A stretch of DNA of 64,000 bases from Actinospica sp035712985 (GCA_035712985.1 DASTAE010000108.1:1-64000), one strand, 5' to 3'; counted from the first letter of the stretch, positions 53,250 to 62,220 are shown. Numbers and translations: made by a program. The notes: a model not told the origin generated them from the sequence alone.

Positions 53250-53274
53250 AAGTTGAGTCTGCTGTGCTCAACTT
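53250..53274 (-). promoter_or_regulatory. HspR-type (HAIR-like) inverted repeat upstream of lon
   Basis: AAGTTGAG and CTCAACTT are perfect inverted arms 9 bases apart, containing GTTGAGT-N7-GCTCAAC. The HspR consensus is CTTGAGT-N7-ACTCAAG, so one symmetric base in each half-site differs at two positions. A further half-site CCTTGAGA lies at 53229-53236. It is 53 bases upstream of the lon ATG. lon is a known HspR target in Streptomyces. Confidence 0.7.
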
Positions 53275-53367
53275 GGCGGTCTGACGGGGTGTTCCCCGGG
53301 GCGTGTTCGCTGTCAGCGATCGATCTGTGACGTGCGGAGATGGCCCCGCTGGGCGCAGACTTGGCGG

Positions 53368-54015
53368 ATGCGGCCGATGCGACACGGATACACCAACGAC
53401 ACCCGAGGCGGCGCGGGGCGCGTCGAGAAGGACTACCTGGGCCCGGATGCGGCCGGAAGGTGCGCCCGCGAGCGCGAGGCCTTGGCGGCGCTGCACGGCC
53501 TGCTTCCGGTACCCGCCGTCCACGGCGCGGCGCCGCTCCGGCTCTCGCTGGAGCGCCTGCCCGGCGAGCACGGCCAGGACCTGATCGAGCAGGGGCACGC
53601 GGCCGCCGTGCTGCGGTCGGCCGGCGAGGTGCTGGGCCGACTGCACGCGATCCCCGCCGAGCCGGGAGCGGTCCTGGTCCACGGCGACTTCGGCCCGAAC
53701 AACATGCTGTTCGACCCCGGCGACTTCACCGTGACCGCGCTGCTGGACTGGGAGTTCGCGCACGTCGGTCGGCCTGTCGAGGACCTCGCGTGGTGCGAGT
53801 GGATCGTCCGGTTCCACCACGCCGAGCACGCTGGAGCGCTCGCGGAGTTCTTCGCGGCGTACGGCGGACTGGTCCCCGATTGGTCCGAGCGGCAGGCGAG
53901 CAGGCTTGCGCGCTGCCGGGAACTCGAGGAGTTCTGCGAGCGCTGGGAGCCCGGTGGGGCGGGAGCCCGGCAGTGGGTGGAACGCGCGGCGATCACCGCG
54001 TCGTGGCGGGAGTGA
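53368..54015 (+). CDS. Phosphotransferase of the APH / choline kinase family
   Basis: A 215-residue small-molecule kinase. Start MRPMRHGYTNDTRGGAGRVE, ATP-binding lysine in VEKDYLGPDA, Brenner motif VLVHGDFGPNNMLFDPGD, and DFG-like ALLDWEFAHVGRPVEDLAWC. Such proteins phosphorylate aminoglycosides, choline or homoserine; no evidence here for resistance. An ATG three codons downstream is an alternative start. Its TGA overlaps the next gene's GTG (GTGA). Confidence 0.85.
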   Translation: MRPMRHGYTNDTRGGAGRVEKDYLGPDAAGRCAREREALAALHGLLPVPAVHGAAPLRLSLERLPGEHGQDLIEQGHAAAVLRSAGEVLGRLHAIPAEPGAVLVHGDFGPNNMLFDPGDFTVTALLDWEFAHVGRPVEDLAWCEWIVRFHHAEHAGALAEFFAAYGGLVPDWSERQASRLARCRELEEFCERWEPGGAGARQWVERAAITASWRE

Positions 54016-54368
54016 GCGCTTCGGCGCAGACTGGGAGGGTGGCGGATCCGGACCGGAAGGTGGCGCTGTTTCGGGGGCTGGTGGAGCGTGTGCTGAACGG
54101 GCAGGGGCGGGCCGGCGCGCCGGAGCGTGCCGCGGCGTTCGGGAACGTGAGGGTGCCGACCGGGGTCGCGGGCCTGGTCGGGAGGGTCGTGGACGCGCCG
54201 ACCCTGGTGAGCGCGGGGGACTTCGCGGCGGGTCGGGCGGCGGGGTTCAGCGAGGATCAGCTGTTCGAGATCGTGGTGTGCGCGGCGGTGGGGGCGGCTA
54301 CCCGGCGGTACGAGGCGGGCTTGGCGGCGTTGGACGAGGCGGTGCTCGGCGCCGAGGGGGTCGGGTAG
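54012..54368 (+). CDS. Small hypothetical protein of the CMD operon
   Basis: A 118-residue helical protein without cysteine except one near the middle (EIVVCAAVGAATRRYE). The helical repeats (GFSEDQLFEIVVCAAVGAAT) resemble the carboxymuconolactone decarboxylase fold but lack its CxxH or CxxC site. It is coupled upstream and downstream (GTGA, and TAGTG at its stop). It is probably a partner of the following AhpD-like protein; its role is unknown. A GTG at 54042 is an alternative start. Confidence 0.65.
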   Translation: MSASAQTGRVADPDRKVALFRGLVERVLNGQGRAGAPERAAAFGNVRVPTGVAGLVGRVVDAPTLVSAGDFAAGRAAGFSEDQLFEIVVCAAVGAATRRYEAGLAALDEAVLGAEGVG

Positions 54369-54949
54369 TGCGGCTCGAGATCCTGAACCGGGGGCACGGC
54401 CTGGGGACGAAGGCGCTGTTCGCGGCGATCAGGCTGTTCTCGCGGCGGCCGGTGCCGGATGCGGTGAGGCTCGTCTCCTATCGGCCGGACTTCTACGGGG
54501 CTCGCGCCAAGGAGTTCACGCACGAGGCGATGCGCGGGCCGTCCGAGTGGTCGGTGGGGGATCGCGAGCTGATGGCGGCTTACGTGTCGACGGTGAACCG
54601 GAGCGCTTTCTGCGTCGGCGCGCATACGGCTACCGCCGGCCGGGCGTACGGGGATGGGGCGCGGGTCGCCGCGGTGCTGGAGGACCTGGAGACCGCGCCG
54701 ATCGCGGAACCGCTGCGGGCCACGTTGCGGATGCTGGGGAGGCTGACCGCGGACGGGACGGTGAGCACGGAGGCCATGCGGGACGTGTTGGCGGCCGGCG
54801 TGTCCGCGCAGCGGATCAGGGACGCGTTGGCGGTCTGCGCCGCGTTCAACACGACCGATCGGCTCGCGGACGCGTTCGGGTTCGAGGTGCTGAGCCCGGA
54901 GGACTGCGCGGCGGGGGCGAAGTACCTGCTCAAGCGGGGGTATCGGTAG
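54368..54949 (+). CDS. Carboxymuconolactone decarboxylase / AhpD-like protein
   Basis: A 193-residue protein. RSAFCVGAHTATAGRAYGDG holds the Cys-x3-His active site of the AhpD-like family, which reduces peroxides or acts on lactones; only one of the two cysteines of AhpD is present. RDALAVCAAFNTTDRLADAF is the following helix. It starts at the preceding gene's stop codon. Its last 20 bases overlap the convergent M48 protease gene. Confidence 0.85.
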   Translation: MRLEILNRGHGLGTKALFAAIRLFSRRPVPDAVRLVSYRPDFYGARAKEFTHEAMRGPSEWSVGDRELMAAYVSTVNRSAFCVGAHTATAGRAYGDGARVAAVLEDLETAPIAEPLRATLRMLGRLTADGTVSTEAMRDVLAAGVSAQRIRDALAVCAAFNTTDRLADAFGFEVLSPEDCAAGAKYLLKRGYR

Positions 54950-56111
54950 GGCGGCGGTGCGCCGCGGCCCACTCGCGCGCGTGCGCGAGGCGCGCCGGGA
55001 TCGGCGGGTGGGTGGCGAACAGAAGCGTGGCGACGGGGTTGGGCTCGAGATCGGCCAGGTTGCTGACGGCCAGGCGGCGCCACGTGCTGATCACGGCGGC
55101 CGGGTCGCGCGTCACGTCCATGCCGAACTGGTCGGCGCGGCGCTCGATGCGTCGGCTGTAGGCGTTGAATAAGGGGCCTGCCACGGCGCCCATGATGCTC
55201 GCGACCGCGAGGAGCAGGGCGATGGCGCGGGGGTCCTGCGGACCGGTCACGTCGGCGGCGGTGTGCAGGAAACCGGCGGACAGGGCCCAGACCAATACGG
55301 CTACTGAGATGACGGTGCCGACGGCGCCGACGGCCGTGCCGACGACGACGTCCTGGCGCTTGGCGTGGCCGAGCTCGTGGGCCGCGATGCTCGCGATCTC
55401 GGGCGTGTCCAGGTGCCGGATCGTGGTGTCCCACAGCACGATCCGCCTCGTCTTGCCGAAGCCGGAGACGTACGCGTTGTCGGCGGTCGTGCGCTTGGAG
55501 GCGTCGGAGACGAGGACGTCCTGCACCTTCACGCCGGAGCGGTCGGCCAGGCCCATCAGGCGGGTGCGCAGCTCGCCCTCCTCGAGCGGCCGGAACTTGT
55601 TGAAGATCGGCTCGATCACGACCGGGAGCAGGAAGGAGAGCACGAACACGAGCGCGACGCCGCACGTGCCCGCGACGACCGGCCACGTGCCGGGCACGGC
55701 GCGGGTGATGGCGAAGAAGCCCAGCGACACGGCGCAGAAGAGGACCGCGCCGATGACGAGGCCGCGCACCGAATCGAGCCAGAACAGCCCGCGTGCGCGG
55801 GTGCTGAGCCCCCATTCGGTGTTGATCTTCTCGCGCCAGAGCGAGAAGGGGAGGTCCAGCGCCCACATCAGCACGCGCAGGGCGAGCGCGCCCAGCAGTG
55901 CGGTAGCGATCCAGCCGCCGCCGGCCAGCCCGCCCGCCCAGCGCGCGATGCCGCTGCCCGCCGGGGTGAAGCCGAGCACGAGCACGGTCGCCAGGTCGAC
56001 GGCCAGCGCCGTGTAGCGCACCGGGGCCGTGGCGCGCTTCCTGGCCTTCGAGCGCGCGTACTGCTCCGGCGTGAAATCGGGGGCGTCGGGGACGGCGAGG
56101 TCGGCGGTCAC
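54930..56111 (-). CDS. M48 family membrane metalloprotease
   Basis: A 393-residue Ste24-like zinc protease. ASIAAHELGHAKRQDVVVGT supplies HExxH, and SRRIERRADQFGMDVTRDPA the third ligand Glu. There are about six or seven membrane helices (DLATVLVLGFTPAGSGIARW; VLALPFSLWREKIN region). It probably acts in membrane protein quality control. ATG start. It is convergent with, and overlaps by 20 bases, the AhpD-like gene. Confidence 0.9.
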   Translation of the reverse strand: MTADLAVPDAPDFTPEQYARSKARKRATAPVRYTALAVDLATVLVLGFTPAGSGIARWAGGLAGGGWIATALLGALALRVLMWALDLPFSLWREKINTEWGLSTRARGLFWLDSVRGLVIGAVLFCAVSLGFFAITRAVPGTWPVVAGTCGVALVFVLSFLLPVVIEPIFNKFRPLEEGELRTRLMGLADRSGVKVQDVLVSDASKRTTADNAYVSGFGKTRRIVLWDTTIRHLDTPEIASIAAHELGHAKRQDVVVGTAVGAVGTVISVAVLVWALSAGFLHTAADVTGPQDPRAIALLLAVASIMGAVAGPLFNAYSRRIERRADQFGMDVTRDPAAVISTWRRLAVSNLADLEPNPVATLLFATHPPIPARLAHAREWAAAHRRPTDTPA

Positions 56112-56121
56112 AGGTCCATTG

Positions 56122-57843
56122 TCACTGCGTGGGCACCGATATGCCGGAAATCGAGCCCTGGAATTCGGGCACGTTGTAGACCGTCAGCGTGTCCATCGAG
56201 AACGTCCAGTCGCCGCTGCCCTCCGGGGCGCTCGCGAAGTACTCCGAGCCGCTGATCGACTGGCCCGCGGCCATGTACCAGGTCTTGCCCGGGTCCTTCG
56301 TGCAGTCGCTGCCGGTCGACGCGTCGGTGCCGCCGCTGCCGATCTGCAGCGTCGTCTCGCCCGCCTTGGCGGCCGAGCAGCTCCAGTCGCCGGAGATCGC
56401 GCCGGTGTACGTGAGCTTCACCGACACCGAGCCGTCGTTGTTCACGGTCACGCTGTCCACCTCGACCGTGTCGCCCAGCAGATCCACGGCCACCTGCTGG
56501 TTCACGGTGTAGGTGCCGGGTTTGTAGTGCGCGACGGAGGTGCCGCCCGAGGTCGCGGCGGCCGAGGTCGCGACGTCGCTGGTGGCGGCTGCAGCGGCGG
56601 CGGAGGAGTGGATCCCCGGGCCGCCGCTCGTGCCGCCCGACGCGGTGTTCGACGAGTTCGTGCTGCCGCCCTTGTCGAGCAGGACCACGGCCACGACCGC
56701 GCCGGCCACCACCACGGCACCCGCGGCGCCGAGCAGTGCGTAGAAGCCGGTCCGCTTGCGCGCCGGGGCGGCCACGGGCGGCATGGGCTGCGACATCCCG
56801 TGCAGCGCCGCGAAGTCGTTCGGCGGCGTCGGCGGGGGAACGGGGTAGCGGTAGGGCGGCTGCATCACCGGCATCGGCGGCGGCGTCAGGGGAGGCGGCG
56901 TGACCGGCGGCAGCGCGGTGGGCACGGCCGACGGGGCGGGCTCGGGGACCGTCCAGCTGAGCGCCTGCTGCAACTCCTGCTTGCGCGCGCTCAGCAGGTC
57001 CCTGACACTCTCCGGCAGCCACAGGCCGTCGTGCAGCATCACGCTCGAGGACAGCGCCACGTGCTGGAGCAGCTGCGCCGGAGTCGGGCGGCGCGCCGGA
57101 TCCCGTTGCAGCATCGGCGTGACGAGCGCCCTCACCTCGTCCGGGACACCGGTCAGGTCCGGCTCGCCGTTGGCCGAGCGGTGCGCGATCGCCAGCGGAT
57201 CGCCGCTGCCGTACGGACCGGAGCCGCGCGCCGCGTAGACCAGCACGCAGCCGAGCGAGAACACGTCGGACAGCGCGCTCGGGTCCTTGCCGCGCAGCAC
57301 CTCGGGGGCTATGTAGCCGGGTGTGCCGACGGTCATCCCGACCGCCGTCAGCGAGGTCTCGTCGCCCACCGCGATGCCGAAGTCGATGACCACCGGCCCG
57401 TCCGCGGCCAGCAGGATGTTGTGCGGCTTCACGTCGCGGTGCACCAGGCCCGCGCGGTGAATCGCGACGAGCGCCTCGGCCAGGCCGCCGGCCAGCGCGA
57501 AGACCGTCGGATTCGGCACCGGGCCGGTCTTCGCGACGGCCTCGGCCAGCGAGGGCGCCGGCACGTACTCCGTGGCCAGATACGGCCGCTCGCCCGCGGT
57601 GTCCGCGTCCACGACGCTCGCCGTGTACAGCCCGGACACCGACATCGCCGCCCTGGCCTCGCGCGCGAAGCGCTCCCGGTAGCCCGCCTGGTTCGCCAGG
57701 CCGGGACCGATGACCTTGACCGCGACCGCGCGGCCGGCCTGCGACGCGGCCAGGTACACCCGGCCCATTCCGCCGTCGCCGATGACCGCCCGCAGCCGGT
57801 ATGTCCCGAGCCGCTGCGGATCGTCCCCACCCAATCTCAGCAC
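56122..57843 (-). CDS. Membrane Ser/Thr protein kinase
   Basis: A 573-residue PknB-type kinase. Gly loop IGDGGMGRVYLA (residues 21-32), Lys43 in VAVKVIG, catalytic loop VHRDVKPHNILL (Asp137) and VIDFGIAVGDETSLTAVGMT. A Pro-rich juxtamembrane region leads to one membrane helix (LLGAAGAVVVAGAVVAVVLL), a Ser/Ala/Thr-rich linker and an extracellular domain of about 130 residues with two cysteines. That sensor domain is not PASTA. GTG start. It lies 10 bases upstream of the M48 gene, so both are probably in one operon. Confidence 0.93.
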   Translation of the reverse strand: MLRLGGDDPQRLGTYRLRAVIGDGGMGRVYLAASQAGRAVAVKVIGPGLANQAGYRERFAREARAAMSVSGLYTASVVDADTAGERPYLATEYVPAPSLAEAVAKTGPVPNPTVFALAGGLAEALVAIHRAGLVHRDVKPHNILLAADGPVVIDFGIAVGDETSLTAVGMTVGTPGYIAPEVLRGKDPSALSDVFSLGCVLVYAARGSGPYGSGDPLAIAHRSANGEPDLTGVPDEVRALVTPMLQRDPARRPTPAQLLQHVALSSSVMLHDGLWLPESVRDLLSARKQELQQALSWTVPEPAPSAVPTALPPVTPPPLTPPPMPVMQPPYRYPVPPPTPPNDFAALHGMSQPMPPVAAPARKRTGFYALLGAAGAVVVAGAVVAVVLLDKGGSTNSSNTASGGTSGGPGIHSSAAAAAATSDVATSAAATSGGTSVAHYKPGTYTVNQQVAVDLLGDTVEVDSVTVNNDGSVSVKLTYTGAISGDWSCSAAKAGETTLQIGSGGTDASTGSDCTKDPGKTWYMAAGQSISGSEYFASAPEGSGDWTFSMDTLTVYNVPEFQGSISGISVPTQ

Positions 57844-57892
57844 GGGCGACAGCGTAGTACGGGGTGGAGACGGCGGGAGGGCGGTCCGGATA

Positions 57893-59305
57893 CTAGAGCG
57901 CCGCGGCCGCGGCCCGCGCCTCCTGCAGCAGAAGCCGCAGCTCCGCCTCGCCGACGGCCGGGTTGATCAGGCAGGCGCGCAGCACCGGGCGGTCCCGGTA
58001 GACCGAGTCCGTGATGAACACGCGGCCGCGCCGCTGGATCGCCACGGCCAGATCGCGGGTGATCCGGTCGGATTCCGCGTCGCTCAGCCCGGCGGGGGCG
58101 TAGCGGAAGGCGACGATGGAGACCTCGGTCTCGGCCGCGAGCTCGAAGTCGGGATCCTTCGCGACGAGCTCGTCCAGCCGCCGTGCCGCGCCCGTGCACG
58201 CCGCGATATCGGCCGCGACCCCGCCGCGGCCGCGCGCCGCGAGCGCGGCCCACACCGAGAGCGCGCGGAACGGCCGGGTCTGCTCGATCCCGTATTCGCT
58301 GTACCAGCCGAGCGAATCCGCCGAATCATCGCGCAGGTACGCGGGGACCAGCGAGTACGTGGCGCGCAGTTGCGCGCGGTCGCGCACCAGCAGGCAGCCG
58401 ACGCCCGCGGGAACCTGCAGCCACTTGTGCGGATCCAGTGCCACCGAGTCGGCCAGCTCCAGGCCCGCGTAGCGCTCCGAGATCACCGGGTCCAGCACGC
58501 CGAACGCCCCGTAGGCGCCGTCCACGTGGAACCAGATTTCTGATTCGGCGCACGCGGCGGCGATCTCGCGCAGGGGGTCCACCGCGCCCGTCGTCACGGT
58601 TCCCGCGGAGCCGACCGCGAGGAACGGCAGCGCCCCGGCCTCGCGATCCGCGGCGATCATCGTGCGCAGGGCGCTCACGTCCATGTGTCCGAAGCCGTCG
58701 TCCGGCACGACCCGCAGGTTCGCCTTGCCGATGCCGAGCAGCTCGATCGCCTTGCCGACGCAGGAGTGCACCTCGGCCGTGGCGTACGCGGTGAGCCGCG
58801 GCGCTCCCGAGAGCCCCTGCTCGCGCACGTTCCAGCCCGCGCGCTCGAGGGCGCGGTGCCGAGCCGCGCCGATCGCCACGATCGTGGCCATCGAGGCGCC
58901 GGAGGTCAGCAGTCCGGCGCCCGTCTCGTGCGGGAAGCCGACCAGTTCGGCGATCCAGCGCACCACGCCGCGCTCCAGGTACACGTCGGCATGGTCCCCG
59001 CCGGCCGACGAGGGGTTCGCCGCCGCCGCGAGCAGCGCGCCCGCGATCCCGGCCGGGTGCGGCGCCGCGTTGACCCATCCGAAGAACGCCGGATGCCCGT
59101 TGCCCATCGGATACGCCAGCACCCGCCGCTCGACGTCCGCGAGCAGCGCCGCGGGATCCGTGCCGCCCTCCGGCAGCGGCTGCCCGGCCAGCTCGTCCGC
59201 CAACCCGCCCGGCACCCGCTGCCAGACCGGCCGCTCGCCGATCCCGCTCAGGTGCGCGGACGCCGCGCGCGCCGCCGATTCCAGGAACTCCCGCACTTCG
59301 ATCAC
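57893..59305 (-). CDS. Pyridoxal phosphate-dependent decarboxylase
   Basis: A 470-residue group II decarboxylase, like aromatic-L-amino-acid decarboxylases. GLLTSGASMATIVAIGAARH binds cofactor phosphate, VDGAYGAFGVLDPVIS carries the cofactor Asp, and SVALDPHKWLQVPAGVGCLL holds the Schiff-base lysine. AYPMGNGHPAFFGWVNAAPH forms the active-site entry. The substrate is probably an aromatic amino acid; not provable. The GTG at 59305 is 39 bases from the divergent NUDIX gene. Confidence 0.9.
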   Translation of the reverse strand: MIEVREFLESAARAASAHLSGIGERPVWQRVPGGLADELAGQPLPEGGTDPAALLADVERRVLAYPMGNGHPAFFGWVNAAPHPAGIAGALLAAAANPSSAGGDHADVYLERGVVRWIAELVGFPHETGAGLLTSGASMATIVAIGAARHRALERAGWNVREQGLSGAPRLTAYATAEVHSCVGKAIELLGIGKANLRVVPDDGFGHMDVSALRTMIAADREAGALPFLAVGSAGTVTTGAVDPLREIAAACAESEIWFHVDGAYGAFGVLDPVISERYAGLELADSVALDPHKWLQVPAGVGCLLVRDRAQLRATYSLVPAYLRDDSADSLGWYSEYGIEQTRPFRALSVWAALAARGRGGVAADIAACTGAARRLDELVAKDPDFELAAETEVSIVAFRYAPAGLSDAESDRITRDLAVAIQRRGRVFITDSVYRDRPVLRACLINPAVGEAELRLLLQEARAAAAAL

Positions 59306-59344
59306 GAGCCCACTGTAAAGGCAGCGTGTGGGAGGATCACTCCC

Positions 59345-59836
59345 GTGACGACGATCCGCTTCACCCCGGAAGAGACCGCGGCCTGGTACGCCTCCGTCCC
59401 GAAGGTGGCCCTGTCGGCCAGCGCGCTGCTGCGCGACACCCAGGGCCGGATCGCCCTGGTGCGCAACACCTACCGCGAGGGCTGGTCGCTGCCCGGCGGA
59501 GTCGTGGACGACAACGAGCCGCCCGCCGACGCCGCGGTCCGCGAGGTGCTCGAGGAGCTCGGCCACGGGGTCGTCGGCCCGGCCGCGCTGCTCGTCGTCC
59601 AGTGGGCGGGCCGCGGCGCCGGCCCGGTGCAGTTCCTCAACTTCACCTTCGACGTCGGCCTCTGCCAGGACCCCGCGGCCCTGGTCCCGCAGGAGGAGGA
59701 GATCGCCGAGATCGCCTTCTTCGCCCCCGACGCCCTGCCCGAGGGCCTGCGCCCCTTCATGCGGCGCCGGATGGGCGCCATCATCGGCAGCGGCTTCCAG
59801 GGCATCTCGTACATCCAGGAAGAAGAGACCTTCTAG
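59345..59836 (+). CDS. NUDIX hydrolase
   Basis: A 163-residue NUDIX protein. The Nudix box is GGVVDDNEPPADAAVREVLE followed by ELGHG, with REVLEELG as the metal helix. SASALLRDTQGRIALVRNTY precedes it. The substrate is unknown. Short divergent spacer with the PLP decarboxylase gene. A G/C-rich tandem repeat follows its stop. Confidence 0.9.
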   Translation: MTTIRFTPEETAAWYASVPKVALSASALLRDTQGRIALVRNTYREGWSLPGGVVDDNEPPADAAVREVLEELGHGVVGPAALLVVQWAGRGAGPVQFLNFTFDVGLCQDPAALVPQEEEIAEIAFFAPDALPEGLRPFMRRRMGAIIGSGFQGISYIQEEETF

Positions 59837-59840
59837 CCGC

Positions 59841-60023
59841 TCCCGCGAGCCGCCCTCTGCCGCCCCTCGCCCACGCCCCGGCCGCCCACGCCCGCCGCCC
59901 GCCCGCGTCCCGCAACCGCCCGCGTCCCGCGAGCCGTTCTCTGCCGGCCCTCGCCCACGCGCCGGCCGCCCACGCCCGCCGCCCGCGAGCGGCCCGTGTC
60001 CCGCGAGCCGTTCTCTGCCGCGG
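59841..60023. repeat. G/C-rich tandem repeat between NUDIX and sirtuin genes
   Basis: TCCCGCGAGCCG recurs at 59841, 59925 and 59999 (periods 84 and 74), each followed by a similar CTCTGCCG segment. The units 59841-59924 and 59925-59998 share CTCGCCCACGC and GCCGCCCACGCCCGCCGCCC. It lies between convergent stops and may act in termination. Confidence 0.75.
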
Positions 60024-60827
60024 CTAGTCTGGCTGTTCCACCGCGCTGAGCTCCGCGACGATCCGGGGCAGTGCCTCCGAGATCGGCTCGCGGACCACCT
60101 CGGTGGCCAGGTCGTCGTACGGGGTCGGCTCGTTGTTGACGATCACCAGTTCGGCGCCGTGCATCGCGGCCAGCTCGCAGAGCCCGGCCGCCGGCTGCAC
60201 CCGCAGCGAGCTGCCCACGGCCAGGAACAGCGCGGCGCCGCGGGAGATCGCGCCGGCCAGGCCGAGGACCTGCTCGTCCAGGTTCTGGCCGAACATGATC
60301 GTCGCCGCCTTGAGGATCCCGCCGCAGGTCGGGCACGGCGGATCGGGCTCCCCGGCCGCGACCCGGTCCAGCACCTCGCGCATCGAGCCCGTCCAGTCGC
60401 AGCGCCACGAGGGCTGCGTGCAGACCACCTCGAACATGTTGCCGTGCAGCTCGAGCACCTTGCGCGGGGTCGAACCCGCCCTGTGGTGCAGCCGGTCGAT
60501 GTTCTGCGTCAGGATCCTGACCGAGCGGTGCCGCTCCAGCTCGGCGAGCGCGAGATGCCCCTCGTTCGGCTCCGCCCGCCACGCGGGATTGTCCCGGCGC
60601 GCGATCCAGGAGCGAGTCCTGAGCTCGGGGTCGCGCAGGTAGTCCACGTAGTTCGCGGTCAGCTCGGCGATCGGGTTCCGCGTCCACACGCCCATCGGGC
60701 CGCGGAAGTCCGGGATGCCGGATGACGTGGAGATTCCCGCGCCCGTGAGCACCGCGATCGGGCCGCGTCGCTCGCGCCAGCCCTCGGCGTTTTCAGTTGT
60801 CTTCGTACGGTCCACGCCGTCGTTCAT
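60024..60827 (-). CDS. Sir2-family NAD-dependent deacylase
   Basis: A 267-residue sirtuin. VLTGAGISTSSGIPDFRGPM is the NAD-binding motif, RILTQNIDRLHHRAGSTP follows, and VLELHGNMFEVVC holds the catalytic histidine. Four zinc cysteines lie in MFEVVCTQPSWRCDW and PPCPTCGGILKAA. It removes acyl groups from lysines. The start at 60827 gives a 20-residue N-terminal extension that could be shorter. Confidence 0.93.
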   Translation of the reverse strand: MNDGVDRTKTTENAEGWRERRGPIAVLTGAGISTSSGIPDFRGPMGVWTRNPIAELTANYVDYLRDPELRTRSWIARRDNPAWRAEPNEGHLALAELERHRSVRILTQNIDRLHHRAGSTPRKVLELHGNMFEVVCTQPSWRCDWTGSMREVLDRVAAGEPDPPCPTCGGILKAATIMFGQNLDEQVLGLAGAISRGAALFLAVGSSLRVQPAAGLCELAAMHGAELVIVNNEPTPYDDLATEVVREPISEALPRIVAELSAVEQPD

Positions 60828-60848
60828 GCGGTCACGCTATCGAAGGCA

Positions 60849-61505
60849 TCACTGATCCTTCACGGTAATTCCGAGGGCCTGGGCCAGATCCGCCGCCAGT
60901 TCGACGGCCTGGCCGCTGTCGATGACGGAGCCGCGCAGGTTCTGGTAGCCGTCGATGACCTCGACCATCGTCGCGTCCCGGAAGTCCACCTTCGCCAGCT
61001 TCGACTTCGCGAACTTGCACCCGCGCAGCGCGCTTCCCGGGAACCGCACCTCGAGCAGCTTGGCCCCGGAGAAGTCCACGTCCCGCAGGATGCAGTCCTC
61101 GAATACGACGTCGTACAGCGCGGCGCCGCGGAGGTTCACCGCGTCCAGCTTGCAGCGCTGGAACACCACGCGACGCAGCTGAGCCCCGAAGGCCTCGATC
61201 CCGGCGAGCGCGCTGCTGAGCATCGTCGCGTCCAGCCACTCGGTCTCCGCGACGTCCGTGGTCAGCAGCCGCGAGCCGCGCCACCACACGTCGGTGAACT
61301 TCGCCCGCCGCAGCCGCACGGTGTCGAGCTGGGCGCTCTCGAACGCGCACTCGGTGAACCGGCTGCTGCCCAGGTCCGCTTCCCGCACGTCCGCAGACTC
61401 GAAGTGGCAGAGGTCGTAGTCCCGGTCGCGCTCGAGCGGACCGGGACCCGGCTCCAGCGCGTGCGCGTACGGCAGGTCGGCCACGTCCTGCGGAATCTTC
61501 GTCAT
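60849..61505 (-). CDS. Pentapeptide repeat protein
   Basis: A 218-residue right-handed beta-helix protein. Repeats of the A(D/N)Lxx type run through the whole length, for example CHFESADVREADLGSSRFTE, CKLDAVNLRGAALYDVVFED and CILRDVDFSGAKLLEVRFPG. Relatives include DNA-gyrase mimics that protect from quinolones (MfpA/Qnr type), but most have no known role. It lies 21 bases upstream of the sirtuin gene on the same strand. Confidence 0.9.
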   Translation of the reverse strand: MTKIPQDVADLPYAHALEPGPGPLERDRDYDLCHFESADVREADLGSSRFTECAFESAQLDTVRLRRAKFTDVWWRGSRLLTTDVAETEWLDATMLSSALAGIEAFGAQLRRVVFQRCKLDAVNLRGAALYDVVFEDCILRDVDFSGAKLLEVRFPGSALRGCKFAKSKLAKVDFRDATMVEVIDGYQNLRGSVIDSGQAVELAADLAQALGITVKDQ

Positions 61506-61542
61506 GTCACCACCGTAAACGGCGCCACCGACACGCGCCGCG

Positions 61543-62166
61543 TCAGTCCTTGAGCATCCCGGTGAGGGCCACGATCGCGGGGCCGGCCTTCGCGGGCGAG
61601 CCGGCGTCGAACGGGGGCTGCGGGTCGTACTCGATGTAGAGCTGGATCGCCATGGCCCGGTCGTCGCCGTCGAGCTGCGCGGCGAGTGTCAGCGCCATGT
61701 CGATGCAGGAGGAGACCCCGGCCGCGGTGAGGACCTTCCCCTGCTGCACGACCCGCCGCTCGGTGTACTTCGCGCCGAGGCTCTCGAGCAGCGCCACCCG
61801 CGCCCAGTGCGTCGTCGCCTCGAGGCCGTCGAGCAGTCCGGCCGCGGCGAGGACGAGGGAGCCGGTGCACACGGACGTGGTGTACGTCGTCGTGGCGTGG
61901 ATGCGGCGGACCCAGTCGAGCATCGCCTCGTCCTTCATGGCCACGCGCGTTCCTCCACCGCCCGGGACCAGCAGGATGTCGGCCGCGTCGATCTCGCTCA
62001 GCGCGGCGGTCGCCTGGATGGCGAGCGCCGGGTTGTCGGCGTGCACGAGCCCACGTTCGGCGGCCGCGAAGGTGATCCGCGCCTCCGGCAGGCCGCGCAG
62101 CACCTCGTACGGCCCGATCGCGTCGAGGGCCGTGAAGTTCGGAAAGAGCGGAATCACGATGTCCAT
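61543..62166 (-). CDS. DJ-1/PfpI family protein, isonitrile hydratase-like
   Basis: A 207-residue class I glutamine amidotransferase-like protein. VIPLFPNFTALDAIGPYEVL is the opening, ADILLVPGGGGTRVAMKDEA the glycine loop, and TTSVCTGSLVLAAAGLLDG the nucleophile elbow with catalytic Cys. LEATTHWARVALLESLGAKY follows, as in isonitrile hydratases and DJ-1 relatives. The ATG at 62166 fits the family. Next to a paralogous regulator. Confidence 0.88.
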   Translation of the reverse strand: MDIVIPLFPNFTALDAIGPYEVLRGLPEARITFAAAERGLVHADNPALAIQATAALSEIDAADILLVPGGGGTRVAMKDEAMLDWVRRIHATTTYTTSVCTGSLVLAAAGLLDGLEATTHWARVALLESLGAKYTERRVVQQGKVLTAAGVSSCIDMALTLAAQLDGDDRAMAIQLYIEYDPQPPFDAGSPAKAGPAIVALTGMLKD

Positions 62167-62220
62167 GCCCCGAGTCTCGCCTCCGCTCCGGCATGGCGGC
62201 AATGACACGTTGGCGACAGA

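Noticed and set aside
53198..53367. Small ORFs in the lon-APH divergent spacer.
   Set aside because: No ribosome-binding site and no family resemblance; the region is explained by promoters and the HspR-like site.
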